Counted from the first letter of the stretch, positions 6,662 to 14,666 are shown. The stretch: 20,760 bases of DNA from Pleionea sp041589565 (GCA_041589565.1 JBFHVL010000038.1:1-20760); one strand, 5' to 3'. Numbers and translations: made by a program. The notes: generated by a model from the sequence alone, not told the origin.

Positions 6662-9475
6662 ATGGAAAAATCCCTTGAAGAACAGTTTGCCGCTTGTTTT
6701 CTAACGGGTGGAAGTGCCGCCTATTTAGAAGAAGTCTATGAAAAGTACTTGGATAATCCCGAGTCTGTGGACGAGAGTTGGCGAAAAAAATTCGACGATT
6801 ACGCAAAAAGCAATGGTAACGGTGAAGTTGCCCATGCTCCCATTAGGGAATATTTCAGGCAGGTAGGCCTTAACAAGCATCGAATGGGTTCAGCTTCGAG
6901 CTCGGGTGATACCTCTTTTGATGCTAAACAGGTCAATGTTCTAGAGTTAATTCAAGCTTATCGTGCTCATGGGCATCAGTACTCGAGTCTTGATCCATTA
7001 GGTATCTGGAGGCAGGCTCGAATTGATCATCTGGATTTCGCTAAATATGGACTGTCGAAACTTGATTACGATACTGAGTTCCGAACCGGGTCAATGTACG
7101 GAGCGACGTCCAAAAAATTCAAACAAATTATCGACGAGCTGAATACGACTTATTGTAGAACCATTGGCTCGGAATTCATGCACATCACCGATCCGGCACA
7201 AAAACAATGGATTCAGGAGCGCCTTGAAAGCTCTTTAGCAACGCCTGAATTTAGTCCTGCCGTTAAAAAGCAGATCCTTTCCGGGTTAACAGCCGCAGAA
7301 GGGCTTGAAAAGTATTTACATAATAAATTCCCTGGTGCAAAACGCTTTTCACTTGAAGGCGGAGACTCTTTAATTCCAATGCTTGAAGAGTTGATACAGC
7401 GCTCAGGTAGTGCAGGTATTAAAGAAGTCGTGCTTGGAATGGCTCACCGAGGACGGTTAAATGTTCTTGTAAACCTGATGGGTAAGCAGCCAGAAGAGTT
7501 GTTTGCTGAGTTTGCTGGTAAAAAGAATGTCGACAAAGGTTCTGGTGATGTTAAATATCATCAGGGCTTTTCTTCAGATATTAATACTCCCGGAGGCGTA
7601 GTTCACGTAGCTCTGGCGTTTAACCCATCGCATCTAGAGATCGTTTCGCCAGTAATTCATGGTTCAGTGCGCGCTCGACTGGAGCGACGTAAAGACGAAT
7701 CTTACTCTCAAGTGTTACCTATTGTTATTCATGGAGACTCTGCATTTACCGGTCAAGGTGTGGTCATGGAGACTTTCAATATGTCTCAGGCACGTGGTTA
7801 CACGACAGGTGGCAGCGTCCATATCGTGATCAATAACCAGGTTGGATTCACAACCAATCGTGCCGATGATGTGCGCTCGACCACTTACTGTACCGATGTC
7901 GCGAAAATGATCGAAGCGCCAATTTTTCATGTCAACGCAGACGATCCAGAAGCGGTAATTTTTGTTACTCAACTCGCACTCGATTTTCGTACGACTTTCA
8001 AAAAAGATGTAGTCATTGATTTAGTTTGTTATCGCCGACATGGTCATAACGAGGCTGATGAGCCAAGAGCTACTCAACCCTTAATGTATGACAAAATTCG
8101 CAAGCATCCTACTACGCGTAAGCTTTATGCAGACCAGCTCGAAAAAGAAGGTGTGATTGAGAAAGGTTACGCTAATGCTCTTTCCTCTGAATACCGCGAC
8201 AAAATGGACGAAGGTAAAAATGTGGTCAGTAACTGGTTACCGATGAAGGAGCATGAATTTACGGTCGATTGGACACCTTATCTTGGGAATGATTGGCTAA
8301 CACCTTCGGTGACATCGATCACCCGTGAACATTTTGATACGTTAGCTGAGCGGATTACTCATGTACCAGAAGATCTGACACTGCAGTCTCAAGTTAACAA
8401 GATCATGAATGATCGTAAGAAAATGGCTAAAGGCGAATTACCAATGGACTGGGGCTTCGCAGAAACCATGGCTTATGCTTCGTTACTCGACGACGGTTAC
8501 CGTGTGCGTCTCTCTGGTCAGGATAGTGGACGAGGGACCTTTTTCCATCGTCATGCGGTTTTACACGATCAAGAGAGTGGCGTTACTTACCAACCGTTAC
8601 AAAATATTAGCAATAAGCAAGGGCCTTTCTCGGTCATTGACTCAGTACTTTCAGAAGAAGCGGTTTTAGCTTATGAATATGGCTACGCTACTACTGAACC
8701 CCGCGCGTTAGTCATTTGGGAAGCACAATTTGGTGATTTCGCTAACGGTGCGCAAGTTGTTATCGATCAGTTTATCAGTTCAGGTGAACATAAGTGGGGG
8801 CGTTTGTGTGGAATGGCCATGTTTTTGCCCCATGGCTACGAGGGGCAGGGCCCAGAGCATTCATCTGCAAGGCTTGAGCGGTTTCTTCAGCTTTGTGCAG
8901 AGCATAACATGCAAGTCTGTGTGCCAAGTACTCCAGCACAAGTATTCCATATGATTCGCCGTCAGATGGTTCGCAAGTGGCGGTCGCCGTTAGTTGTAAT
9001 GTCACCAAAGAGTTTATTGCGTCATCGTTTAGCGACGAGCTCTATTGATGAATTAACCAACGGTAAATTCGAACCAGTGATCGATGAAATCGATAACCTC
9101 GATAAGTCGAAAGTTAAACGCATTGTAATGTGCTCCGGCAAAGTTTATTTCGAGTTACTGGAGCGGCGCAGAGCCGACGAGCGAGATGATGTTGCTATTG
9201 TTCGGATCGAACAACTTTATCCGTTTCCAAAGCACCTTAAAAAAGTGATTGCGCAATACGAAAATGCGAAAGAATTTATTTGGTGTCAGGAAGAACCCAA
9301 GAATCAAGGCGCTTGGTACTGCAGCCGACATAACTTCCAAGCATCGATTCCAAAAGGTGGTTACGTTGAGTTTGCTGGACGAAAGGCGTCTGCCGCACCG
9401 GCAACCGGACATGCATCGAAACACGTAGAAGAGCAGCGAAAACTTGTGGAAGATGCGCTCGGAAAAAAATCGTAA
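6662..9475 (+). CDS. sucA: 2-oxoglutarate dehydrogenase E1 component
   Basis: SucA is the thiamine-diphosphate E1 subunit of the 2-oxoglutarate dehydrogenase complex. It decarboxylates 2-oxoglutarate and transfers the succinyl group to the lipoyl arm of SucB. The protein has 937 residues (E. coli 933). The N-terminal segment with GGSAAYLEEVYEKYLDNP is the short helical E2-interaction region of this family. The central block GMAHRGRLNVLVNLMGK contains His262 (E. coli His260). HGDSAFTGQG, INNQVGFTT and RRHGHNEADEP belong to the cofactor and substrate site, and the C-terminal half shows the transketolase-like part with GQGPEHSSARLERFLQL. The start ATG fits the family start, although no good Shine-Dalgarno precedes it (TAAAG is the best candidate). 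sucB follows after 50 bases. Confidence 0.98.
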   Translation: MEKSLEEQFAACFLTGGSAAYLEEVYEKYLDNPESVDESWRKKFDDYAKSNGNGEVAHAPIREYFRQVGLNKHRMGSASSSGDTSFDAKQVNVLELIQAYRAHGHQYSSLDPLGIWRQARIDHLDFAKYGLSKLDYDTEFRTGSMYGATSKKFKQIIDELNTTYCRTIGSEFMHITDPAQKQWIQERLESSLATPEFSPAVKKQILSGLTAAEGLEKYLHNKFPGAKRFSLEGGDSLIPMLEELIQRSGSAGIKEVVLGMAHRGRLNVLVNLMGKQPEELFAEFAGKKNVDKGSGDVKYHQGFSSDINTPGGVVHVALAFNPSHLEIVSPVIHGSVRARLERRKDESYSQVLPIVIHGDSAFTGQGVVMETFNMSQARGYTTGGSVHIVINNQVGFTTNRADDVRSTTYCTDVAKMIEAPIFHVNADDPEAVIFVTQLALDFRTTFKKDVVIDLVCYRRHGHNEADEPRATQPLMYDKIRKHPTTRKLYADQLEKEGVIEKGYANALSSEYRDKMDEGKNVVSNWLPMKEHEFTVDWTPYLGNDWLTPSVTSITREHFDTLAERITHVPEDLTLQSQVNKIMNDRKKMAKGELPMDWGFAETMAYASLLDDGYRVRLSGQDSGRGTFFHRHAVLHDQESGVTYQPLQNISNKQGPFSVIDSVLSEEAVLAYEYGYATTEPRALVIWEAQFGDFANGAQVVIDQFISSGEHKWGRLCGMAMFLPHGYEGQGPEHSSARLERFLQLCAEHNMQVCVPSTPAQVFHMIRRQMVRKWRSPLVVMSPKSLLRHRLATSSIDELTNGKFEPVIDEIDNLDKSKVKRIVMCSGKVYFELLERRRADERDDVAIVRIEQLYPFPKHLKKVIAQYENAKEFIWCQEEPKNQGAWYCSRHNFQASIPKGGYVEFAGRKASAAPATGHASKHVEEQRKLVEDALGKKS

Positions 9476-9525
9476 AAAGTTTGCAAATATTAAAGTTAAA
9501 ATTTTGGTAAAAGGGTTAAAAAACC

Positions 9526-10734
9526 ATGTCCACAGATATTAAAGTTCCAGTGTTACCAGAGTCTGTAGCTGATGCAACCATTGCTACTTGGCACAAGCAG
9601 CCAGGCGAAGCCTGCGCACGAGATGAAAACCTGGTTGATATCGAAACCGATAAGGTTGTTTTGGAAGTTGTTGCGCCTGATGACGGTGTGTTGGAAGAAA
9701 TAATATGCAACGAAGGCGATACCGTCACCGCTGAGCAAGTTATTGCCAAGTTTAAAGCTGGGGCCTCCGCTAGTGCAGCACCGAAAACAGATGAAAAAGC
9801 AGAATCTAAAGAAGAAACTTCTGCCGACGACACAAATGTTGCCAGTGATGCGTTAAGTCCTGCAGTTCGACGATTGATCAACGAGCACGGGTTAGATGCG
9901 AGCCAGATCCCTGCGACAGGTAAAGGCGGACGTATTACTAAAGAAGATGTTGAAAACTTCGTAAAGGCTGGAAAGCAGTCAAAAAACTCGATCTCATCAC
10001 AACAAGTCGCCGCGCCAAATATTTCGGCGGGTCCTCGCGAAGAAAAGCGGGTGCCAATGACTCGTTTAAGAAAACGTATTGCAGAACGTTTGGTAGATGC
10101 TCAACATACGGCAGCAATCTTAACAACATTTAATGATGTTAATATGAAGCCGATAATGGATCTGCGCGCTAAATACAAAGAGCAGTTCCAAAATACCCAT
10201 GGTGTTAAACTTGGCTTTATGTCTTTCTTCGTCAAAGCGACGGTAGAAGCATTAAAACGTTATCCAGCAGTCAATGCATCAATTGATGGTGATGACATTG
10301 TTTATCACGGTTATTTTGATGTAGGTATTGCAGTTTCGGCCCCACGTGGACTTGTTGTTCCTGTAATTCGTGATGCTGACCAGTTAAGCATGGCCGAAAT
10401 CGAAAAAACGATTATGGAGTTCGGCCAAAAAGCACAAAATAATCAGCTGACAGTGGAAGACCTGTCCGGTGGTACTTTCACGGTTTCCAATGGTGGAACC
10501 TTTGGCTCGCTAATGTCGACGCCCATTATTAACCCACCACAAAGTGGTATTTTAGGAATGCACCGTACCGAACAGCGACCGGTGGTAGAAAATGGTGAAA
10601 TTGTGATTCGTCCTATGATGTATCTGGCGTTTTCTTACGACCATCGCATTATCGATGGGCGCGAGTCAGTAGGTTTCTTAAAAACCATCAAAGATTACAT
10701 CGAAGATCCAGCACGAATTTTGTTGGAGCTTTAA
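9526..10734 (+). CDS. sucB: Dihydrolipoyllysine-residue succinyltransferase (E2 of 2-oxoglutarate dehydrogenase)
   Basis: SucB forms the core of the 2-oxoglutarate dehydrogenase complex and transfers the succinyl group to CoA. Domains in order over 402 residues are as follows. A single lipoyl domain (about 1-77) has its lipoylated lysine Lys43 in IETDKVVLEV. An Ala/Glu/Lys-rich linker follows. The peripheral subunit-binding domain lies at about 108-147 (SPAVRRLINEHGLD, GKGGRITKEDV). The catalytic domain carries YDHRIIDGRESVGF with catalytic His373 and Asp377 (E. coli His375 and Asp379). Just before the ATG, GGTT-AAAA-AACC could form a small hairpin near the weak AAAGGG ribosome site. No lpd (E3) gene follows, so E3 must be encoded elsewhere. 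Confidence 0.98.
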   Translation: MSTDIKVPVLPESVADATIATWHKQPGEACARDENLVDIETDKVVLEVVAPDDGVLEEIICNEGDTVTAEQVIAKFKAGASASAAPKTDEKAESKEETSADDTNVASDALSPAVRRLINEHGLDASQIPATGKGGRITKEDVENFVKAGKQSKNSISSQQVAAPNISAGPREEKRVPMTRLRKRIAERLVDAQHTAAILTTFNDVNMKPIMDLRAKYKEQFQNTHGVKLGFMSFFVKATVEALKRYPAVNASIDGDDIVYHGYFDVGIAVSAPRGLVVPVIRDADQLSMAEIEKTIMEFGQKAQNNQLTVEDLSGGTFTVSNGGTFGSLMSTPIINPPQSGILGMHRTEQRPVVENGEIVIRPMMYLAFSYDHRIIDGRESVGFLKTIKDYIEDPARILLEL

Positions 10735-10750
10735 GCCGTAGTGAGTTAAT

Positions 10751-10780
10751 AGCTCCGATTTGACTCGGAGCTTTATTTGT
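10751..10780 (+). terminator. Hairpin between sucB and sucC (terminator or attenuator)
   Basis: AGCTCCGA (10751-10758) pairs with TCGGAGCT (10765-10772) around a 6-base loop, followed by TTATTTGTTT. It resembles a rho-independent terminator with an interrupted U-tract. It suggests that sucCD is at least partly uncoupled from sucAB. Confidence 0.65.
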
Positions 10781-10823
10781 TTATAACCCTTTTGTTTTTA
10801 ATTGATAAATTTGGAAGAGCGAA

Positions 10824-11990
10824 ATGAACCTTCATGAATATCAAGGCAAACAGCTTTTCAGAGAGTACGGTTTACCTGTCTCTGATGGTATTGCTTGCGA
10901 CACTCCCAAGGAAGCTTTCGAAGCTTGTGGTCAAATCGGTGGTAATAAATGGGTAGTTAAAGCCCAGGTACACGCAGGTGGCCGTGGTAAAGCGGGTGGG
11001 GTAAAACTCGTTTCTACAAAAGAAGAAGCTAAAGAGTTTGCGGCCAATTGGTTAGGTAAGAACCTGGTTACTTACCAAACTGATGAAAATGGTCAGCCAG
11101 TTAGTAAAATTTTGGTCGAAAGCTGTACCGATATCGCTGATGAGTTGTATCTGGGTGCGGTCGTTGATCGTTCAACGCGTCGTGTTGTTTTCATGGCATC
11201 TTCTGAAGGTGGTGTGGAAATCGAAAAAGTAGCGGAAGAAACACCTGAGAAAATCCACAAGGTTGCGCTTGACCCGTTAGTAGGCCCACAACCGTATCAA
11301 GGTCGTGAGCTGGCTTTCAAATTAGGTCTTAATAACGATCAAGTAAAACAATTCACCAAGATCTTCATGGGATTGGCGAAAATGTTCACGGAAAAGGATC
11401 TGGCGCTAATTGAGATCAATCCTCTGGTGATTAAAACCGACGGCAATTTGCACTGTCTCGATGCAAAAGTCGGTGTTGATGGCAATGCATTATATCGTCA
11501 ACCTGTATTGCGCGAAATGCATGACCCTTCACAGGAAGATGAGCGTGAAGCTCACGCTGCACAGTGGGAATTAAACTACGTTGCGTTAGACGGCAACATC
11601 GGCTGTATGGTTAATGGTGCAGGTCTTGCCATGGGAACCATGGATATAGTTGCCCTGCATGGTGGATTCCCTGCAAACTTCCTTGACGTTGGCGGCGGCG
11701 CAACTAAAGAGCGTGTTACCGAAGCGTTTAAAATTATTTTGTCCGACGAAAATGTAAAAGCCGTTTTGGTTAACATTTTTGGTGGTATTGTTCGTTGTGA
11801 CCTTATTGCTGAAGGTATCATCGGCGCTGTCGAAGAAGTAGGAGTTAAGGTTCCAGTAGTTGTTCGACTCGAAGGTAACAATGCCGAAAAAGGTGCTGAG
11901 TTATTAGCAAAGAGCGGATTAAATATTATTGCTGCAAAAAGTCTGACCGATGCGGCTCAGCAAGCAGTTAAAGCAGCAGGGGGTCAATAA
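10824..11990 (+). CDS. sucC: Succinyl-CoA synthetase (ADP-forming) beta subunit
   Basis: SucC is the nucleotide-binding (ATP-grasp) subunit of succinyl-CoA synthetase, which converts succinyl-CoA, phosphate and ADP (or GDP) to succinate, CoA and ATP (or GTP). The 388-residue length equals that of E. coli SucC. The family start MNLHEYQGKQLFREYGLPV is present, as are the ATP-grasp blocks KAQVHAGGRGKAGGVKL and ALIEINPLV, and the C-terminal domain contains LDVGGGATKERV and LVNIFGGIVRCD. A GGAAGAG ribosome site lies before the ATG. The stop codon overlaps the sucD start by one base (TAATG), indicating translational coupling for a 1:1 subunit ratio. Confidence 0.98.
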   Translation: MNLHEYQGKQLFREYGLPVSDGIACDTPKEAFEACGQIGGNKWVVKAQVHAGGRGKAGGVKLVSTKEEAKEFAANWLGKNLVTYQTDENGQPVSKILVESCTDIADELYLGAVVDRSTRRVVFMASSEGGVEIEKVAEETPEKIHKVALDPLVGPQPYQGRELAFKLGLNNDQVKQFTKIFMGLAKMFTEKDLALIEINPLVIKTDGNLHCLDAKVGVDGNALYRQPVLREMHDPSQEDEREAHAAQWELNYVALDGNIGCMVNGAGLAMGTMDIVALHGGFPANFLDVGGGATKERVTEAFKIILSDENVKAVLVNIFGGIVRCDLIAEGIIGAVEEVGVKVPVVVRLEGNNAEKGAELLAKSGLNIIAAKSLTDAAQQAVKAAGGQ

Positions 11991-12862
11991 TGTCTATTCT
12001 TATCAATAAAGATACTAAAGTAATCTGCCAAGGTTTTACTGGTGGCCAGGGTACTTTCCACTCAGAGCAGGCCATTGAGTACGGAACTAAAATGGTCGGT
12101 GGTGTGACTCCCGGTAAAGGTGGACAAACACACTTAGGTTTACCGGTTTTCAATACCGTTGCAGAAGCAGTCGAAGCAACGCAAGCCGAAGCTTCAGTGA
12201 TTTACGTTCCTGCGCCTTTTTGTAAAGACTCTATCTTGGAAGCGGCTAATGCAGGTATCAAATTAATCGTATGTATCACCGAAGGTATTCCTACCTTGGA
12301 TATGTTGGAAGCAAAAATCGCTTGCGATAACCTAGGCGTTCGTTTGATTGGACCAAATTGCCCAGGTGTTATTACTCCTGGTGAATGTAAAATCGGTATT
12401 ATGCCAGGTCATATTCACTTGCCCGGTAAAGTAGGTATCGTTTCGCGCTCAGGTACCTTAACTTACGAAGCAGTAAAGCAGACGACTGACGCTGGTTTCG
12501 GTCAATCTACTTGTGTAGGTATTGGTGGAGACCCCATTCCAGGATCTAACTTCATCGACATTTTGGAAATGTTTGAAAAAGATCCCGCCACTGAAGCGAT
12601 CGTTATGATTGGTGAGATTGGTGGAACTGCAGAAGAAGAAGCGGCCGCTTATATCAAAGCAAATGTAACAAAGCCTGTTGTATCTTATATTGCGGGTGTT
12701 ACCGCTCCAAAGGGTAAACGTATGGGTCATGCCGGTGCGATTATTTCAGGTGGTAAAGGAACTGCTGATGAAAAATTTGCAGCGCTTGAAGACGCTGGTG
12801 TTAAAACAGTACGTAGCCTTGCGCAAATTGCCGATGCATTAAAGGAAGTTACCGGCTGGTAA
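11990..12862 (+). CDS. sucD: Succinyl-CoA synthetase (ADP-forming) alpha subunit
   Basis: SucD carries the CoA site and the phosphorylated histidine of succinyl-CoA synthetase. The 290-residue protein begins with the Rossmann-type CoA-binding region (CQGFTGGQGTFHSEQAI). LIGPNCPGVITPGECKIGIM is the conserved central block. GHAGAIISGGKGTADEK carries the active-site His247 (E. coli His246 in mature numbering). Its ATG overlaps the sucC stop codon, and it is the last gene of the TCA block, followed 20 bases later by a strong terminator. Confidence 0.98.
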   Translation: MSILINKDTKVICQGFTGGQGTFHSEQAIEYGTKMVGGVTPGKGGQTHLGLPVFNTVAEAVEATQAEASVIYVPAPFCKDSILEAANAGIKLIVCITEGIPTLDMLEAKIACDNLGVRLIGPNCPGVITPGECKIGIMPGHIHLPGKVGIVSRSGTLTYEAVKQTTDAGFGQSTCVGIGGDPIPGSNFIDILEMFEKDPATEAIVMIGEIGGTAEEEAAAYIKANVTKPVVSYIAGVTAPKGKRMGHAGAIISGGKGTADEKFAALEDAGVKTVRSLAQIADALKEVTGW

Positions 12863-12882
12863 TCTTTTAAATTTGTATGATC

Positions 12883-12908
12883 AAAAGGCGCCTCAGGGCG
12901 CCTTTTTT
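12883..12908 (+). terminator. Intrinsic terminator after sucD
   Basis: AAAAGGCGCC (12883-12892) pairs perfectly with GGCGCCTTTT (12897-12906) around a TCAG loop, and the right arm runs into a T-tract. This is a strong rho-independent terminator that ends the suc transcript and separates the TCA block from the accessory genes. Confidence 0.92.
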
Positions 12909-12918
12909 ATAAAATGTG

Positions 12919-12955
12919 GGTATGCGTCATACCAATCTGATTGTTTATTAATCAG
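12919..12955. repeat. Two adjacent inverted repeats upstream of the amidase gene
   Basis: GGTATG-CGT-CATACC (12919-12933) is a perfect 6-bp inverted repeat with a 3-base centre. CTGATT (12937-12942) and AATCAG (12950-12955) form a second one with a 7-base centre. The second overlaps the candidate -35 region of the downstream promoter, a typical position for a repressor operator. No regulator gene is adjacent, and I do not recognise either site. Confidence 0.5.
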
Positions 12956-12970
12956 TAATGACACTATACT
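12941..12970 (+). promoter_or_regulatory. Candidate promoter of the amidase / SLATT-like pair
   Basis: TATACT (12965-12970, 5/6 consensus) is a good -10 element. The best -35 is TTGTTT (12941-12946, 3/6 consensus) at 18 bases, so the promoter would be weak or need activation. Transcription would start near 12977, about 54 bases before the chosen amidase start. Confidence 0.5.
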
Positions 12971-13020
12971 GGAGCGGGCTCTATTGAAATAAACATATCG
13001 CAAATGTCGATGTATGGCAT

Positions 13021-13033
13021 GGAGGCTAATATG
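13021..13033 (+). promoter_or_regulatory. Ribosome binding site that decides the amidase start
   Basis: GGAGG (13021-13025) is followed after 5 bases by ATG (13031). The upstream in-frame ATG at 13004 has no ribosome site, and starting there would place the Shine-Dalgarno inside the gene. Confidence 0.75.
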
Positions 13034-13648
13034 AAACCAGAGTACATAGTCATTCATACTGCCGCATTTAAAGGTCGAAACTGTGACGCAAAAGTTATTG
13101 ATCAGTGGCATCGCGCTCGAGGTTGGTCGGGAATCGGTTATCATTTTGTTATTTTGAACGATAAGCACGATGGTAAACCTGACGGCTTAATTGAAGAAGG
13201 GCGCCCCATCAATACGTCTGGTGCCCATGCTCGAGGAATTAATTCAAAATCGATAGGAATATGTTGCATTGGGCATGGTGATTACGAAGACTTCACCAGC
13301 GCGCAGTATCGATCCTTGATATCAAAGATAAAGAGTTTGAGTGGACAGTTTTCTATACCCATACAAAACGTTATAGGTCATAGAGAGATAAATATATTGA
13401 TTGATCAGGGTGTTTTATCAGAGACTTACCGAACACAAAAAAGCTGCCCGGGAAATAAGGTAGATCTCGATGCCCTTAGACAGCGAGTCGCTAGTCAGGA
13501 TGCAGTGCAGACAACCAGTGAGGAAGAGCTGAGACAAGCCATTCGAGTAATAAAAACAAACCGGAGCAGGTTTGGTCAAGCACAAGATGAGTTGCTTGAA
13601 TTTATCTATCATCCAGAAGTTATAGAGCTGTTGGGTGAAAGACTTTAA
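13031..13648 (+). CDS. N-acetylmuramoyl-L-alanine amidase (Amidase_2 / PGRP / T7 lysozyme-type), leaderless
   Basis: The 205-residue protein has an Amidase_2 fold, a zinc hydrolase that cleaves the bond between N-acetylmuramic acid and the stem peptide of peptidoglycan. VIHTAAF gives zinc ligand His9. WSGIGYHFVI contains the Tyr37 expected near the active site. GAHARGINSKSIGICCIG is the strongly conserved PGRP core. GHREI gives ligand His117, and KSCPG gives ligand Cys139, as in T7 lysozyme and PGRPs. Residues after about 155 are helical and of no known family. No signal peptide or membrane helix is visible, so the enzyme is expected to stay in the cytosol unless released. It is the first gene of the accessory pocket and overlaps the next gene by 14 bases if that gene starts at 13635. 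No phage genes are adjacent. Confidence 0.85.
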   Translation: MKPEYIVIHTAAFKGRNCDAKVIDQWHRARGWSGIGYHFVILNDKHDGKPDGLIEEGRPINTSGAHARGINSKSIGICCIGHGDYEDFTSAQYRSLISKIKSLSGQFSIPIQNVIGHREINILIDQGVLSETYRTQKSCPGNKVDLDALRQRVASQDAVQTTSEEELRQAIRVIKTNRSRFGQAQDELLEFIYHPEVIELLGERL

Positions 13649-14135
13649 TAAACAACCGAACACGAGCACGAAGGTTGCTGATGACATGAAGAAAGTAGAA
13701 TTTTTACTTGCAGAGTTAAATAAAAAGATAAAAATGTTCGGAGATGACTCACGAAAACATAAGAAAATGCATCGTGGATTTCGATATTCAGCCTTTGCTT
13801 TTTCAGCTGTGGCTTCATTGTTAGCCGGATTGGCTTTATATTTACCTGAGCAACAAACTATTTTTAATGTTGTCATCCTAACAGTTGGAGCGTTAAGCGG
13901 CGTTATCGCTTCAATCGAAGGAATTAGAAAGCCTGACGAACTGTGGATACACGAAAGAACAACCTATCACCTTCTCAATGATTTAAAGCGAGAGGTTGAA
14001 TATCGACAGGCAAGTGAACTTACTGAAGCTCAGGTTGACGAGCTTTTTACCCGGCTCCAAAACTTGCTGGCAAACGCAGGTGAAAAGTGGAGTTCAGGTA
14101 TCGTTGGATTGTCAAATGATCAAGAATTAAATTAA
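13635..14135 (+). CDS. Small two-helix membrane protein resembling SLATT-domain effectors
   Basis: This 166-residue protein has a charged N-terminal helix (about 18-48), two adjacent membrane helices (about 51-70 and 76-95) and a cytosolic helical C-terminus with DELWIHERTTYHLLNDL, KREVEYRQ and GEKWSSG. This layout, with a Trp and Arg/Tyr-bearing helix after the second membrane segment, resembles the SLATT superfamily (DUF4231-like), proposed pore-forming effectors often linked to nucleotide-signalling defence genes. The assignment is by pattern and needs profile confirmation. The GTG start at 13635 overlaps the amidase end by 14 bases and has a weak GAG ribosome site. An ATG at 13686 (149 residues, GAAGG 11 bases upstream) is an alternative. 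The overlap suggests co-expression with the amidase. Confidence 0.7.
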   Translation: MKDFNKQPNTSTKVADDMKKVEFLLAELNKKIKMFGDDSRKHKKMHRGFRYSAFAFSAVASLLAGLALYLPEQQTIFNVVILTVGALSGVIASIEGIRKPDELWIHERTTYHLLNDLKREVEYRQASELTEAQVDELFTRLQNLLANAGEKWSSGIVGLSNDQELN

Positions 14136-14165
14136 CAACTCAATTAGGGTTTAGGTGAAAGTAGA

Positions 14166-14666
14166 ATGAAGATCAGGTGGTACTCAACCGGACTATGTTC
14201 ATTGTTTTTGACTATGAATATATACGCTGCAAGCGAAATAATTATTCCAGAACAGTTTGATATTCTAAAACACAATGATAAGCCATACGAACAAGGTCTA
14301 TTCGATCAAGATAAAAAGCTAGTCGTCGAGCCAGGAATTCACAAATTTATAGTTCAGTACAGTGACATTATTGATTTGGCAGATAGTGAGTTTGAAGAAG
14401 TTGTTTCACGAGAAATTATCGTGGTTTTTGATGTGCAGGATAAGTTCCGTTATGTGATGACATCGATACGACCGGTTCGCCTTGAGCAAGCTCGGGAATT
14501 TGCTAGTAGCCCGGTTTACAATATTGAGCGATCGCCCTTATTGGAGAACGAGGGTAACACGGTGATTGTGAGTGAATCAGAAGAGCTTCAGCGTTTAAAG
14601 GCTATTTGGCTACGAGCCTCCGATGAAGATAAAAGAAAGTTTGAAGAGTGGAAGAAAAGTAAATAG
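14166..14666 (+). CDS. Secreted DUF2057 (YccT/CsgI-like, UPF0319) family protein
   Basis: The 166-residue protein has a signal peptide: Lys/Arg at 2-4, a hydrophobic core at 8-19 and a likely cleavage near Ala21-Ala22. The mature part starts with a beta-rich segment (ASEIIIPEQFDILKHND, then VEPGIHKFIVQYSDI) and ends in a short helix, LKAIWLRASDEDKRKFEEW. The same order (a structural domain with a 'pG.H..v..y' strand and a C-terminal LxxWxxLxDxxxRxxFxxW helix) is seen in E. coli YccT, about 220 residues. The protein here is shorter, with less sequence between the two conserved parts. YccT (CsgI) has been described as a periplasmic inhibitor of curli formation; whether this homologue does anything similar is unknown. 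It starts 30 bases after the SLATT-like gene with an AGGTGA ribosome site. Confidence 0.7.
   Translation: MKIRWYSTGLCSLFLTMNIYAASEIIIPEQFDILKHNDKPYEQGLFDQDKKLVVEPGIHKFIVQYSDIIDLADSEFEEVVSREIIVVFDVQDKFRYVMTSIRPVRLEQAREFASSPVYNIERSPLLENEGNTVIVSESEELQRLKAIWLRASDEDKRKFEEWKKSK

Noticed and set aside
12893..13168. Open frame of 91 codons on the minus strand
   Set aside because: It lies antisense to the amidase and to the sucD terminator and has no ribosome site or family signature.
13031..13648. Amidase as a prophage endolysin
   Set aside because: No holin of known type, spanin, structural or integrase genes lie nearby, and flanking genes are chromosomal housekeeping.
13600..13690. Possible frameshift joining the amidase and the SLATT-like protein into one polypeptide
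   Set aside because: Each protein looks complete at this junction, and the second has its own start candidates (GTG 13635, ATG 13686). No slippery sequence is apparent.
13418..13876. Antisense open frame of 152 codons across the amidase / SLATT-like junction
   Set aside because: Both sense genes have clear motifs through this interval; the antisense product has no recognisable features and no ribosome site was evident.
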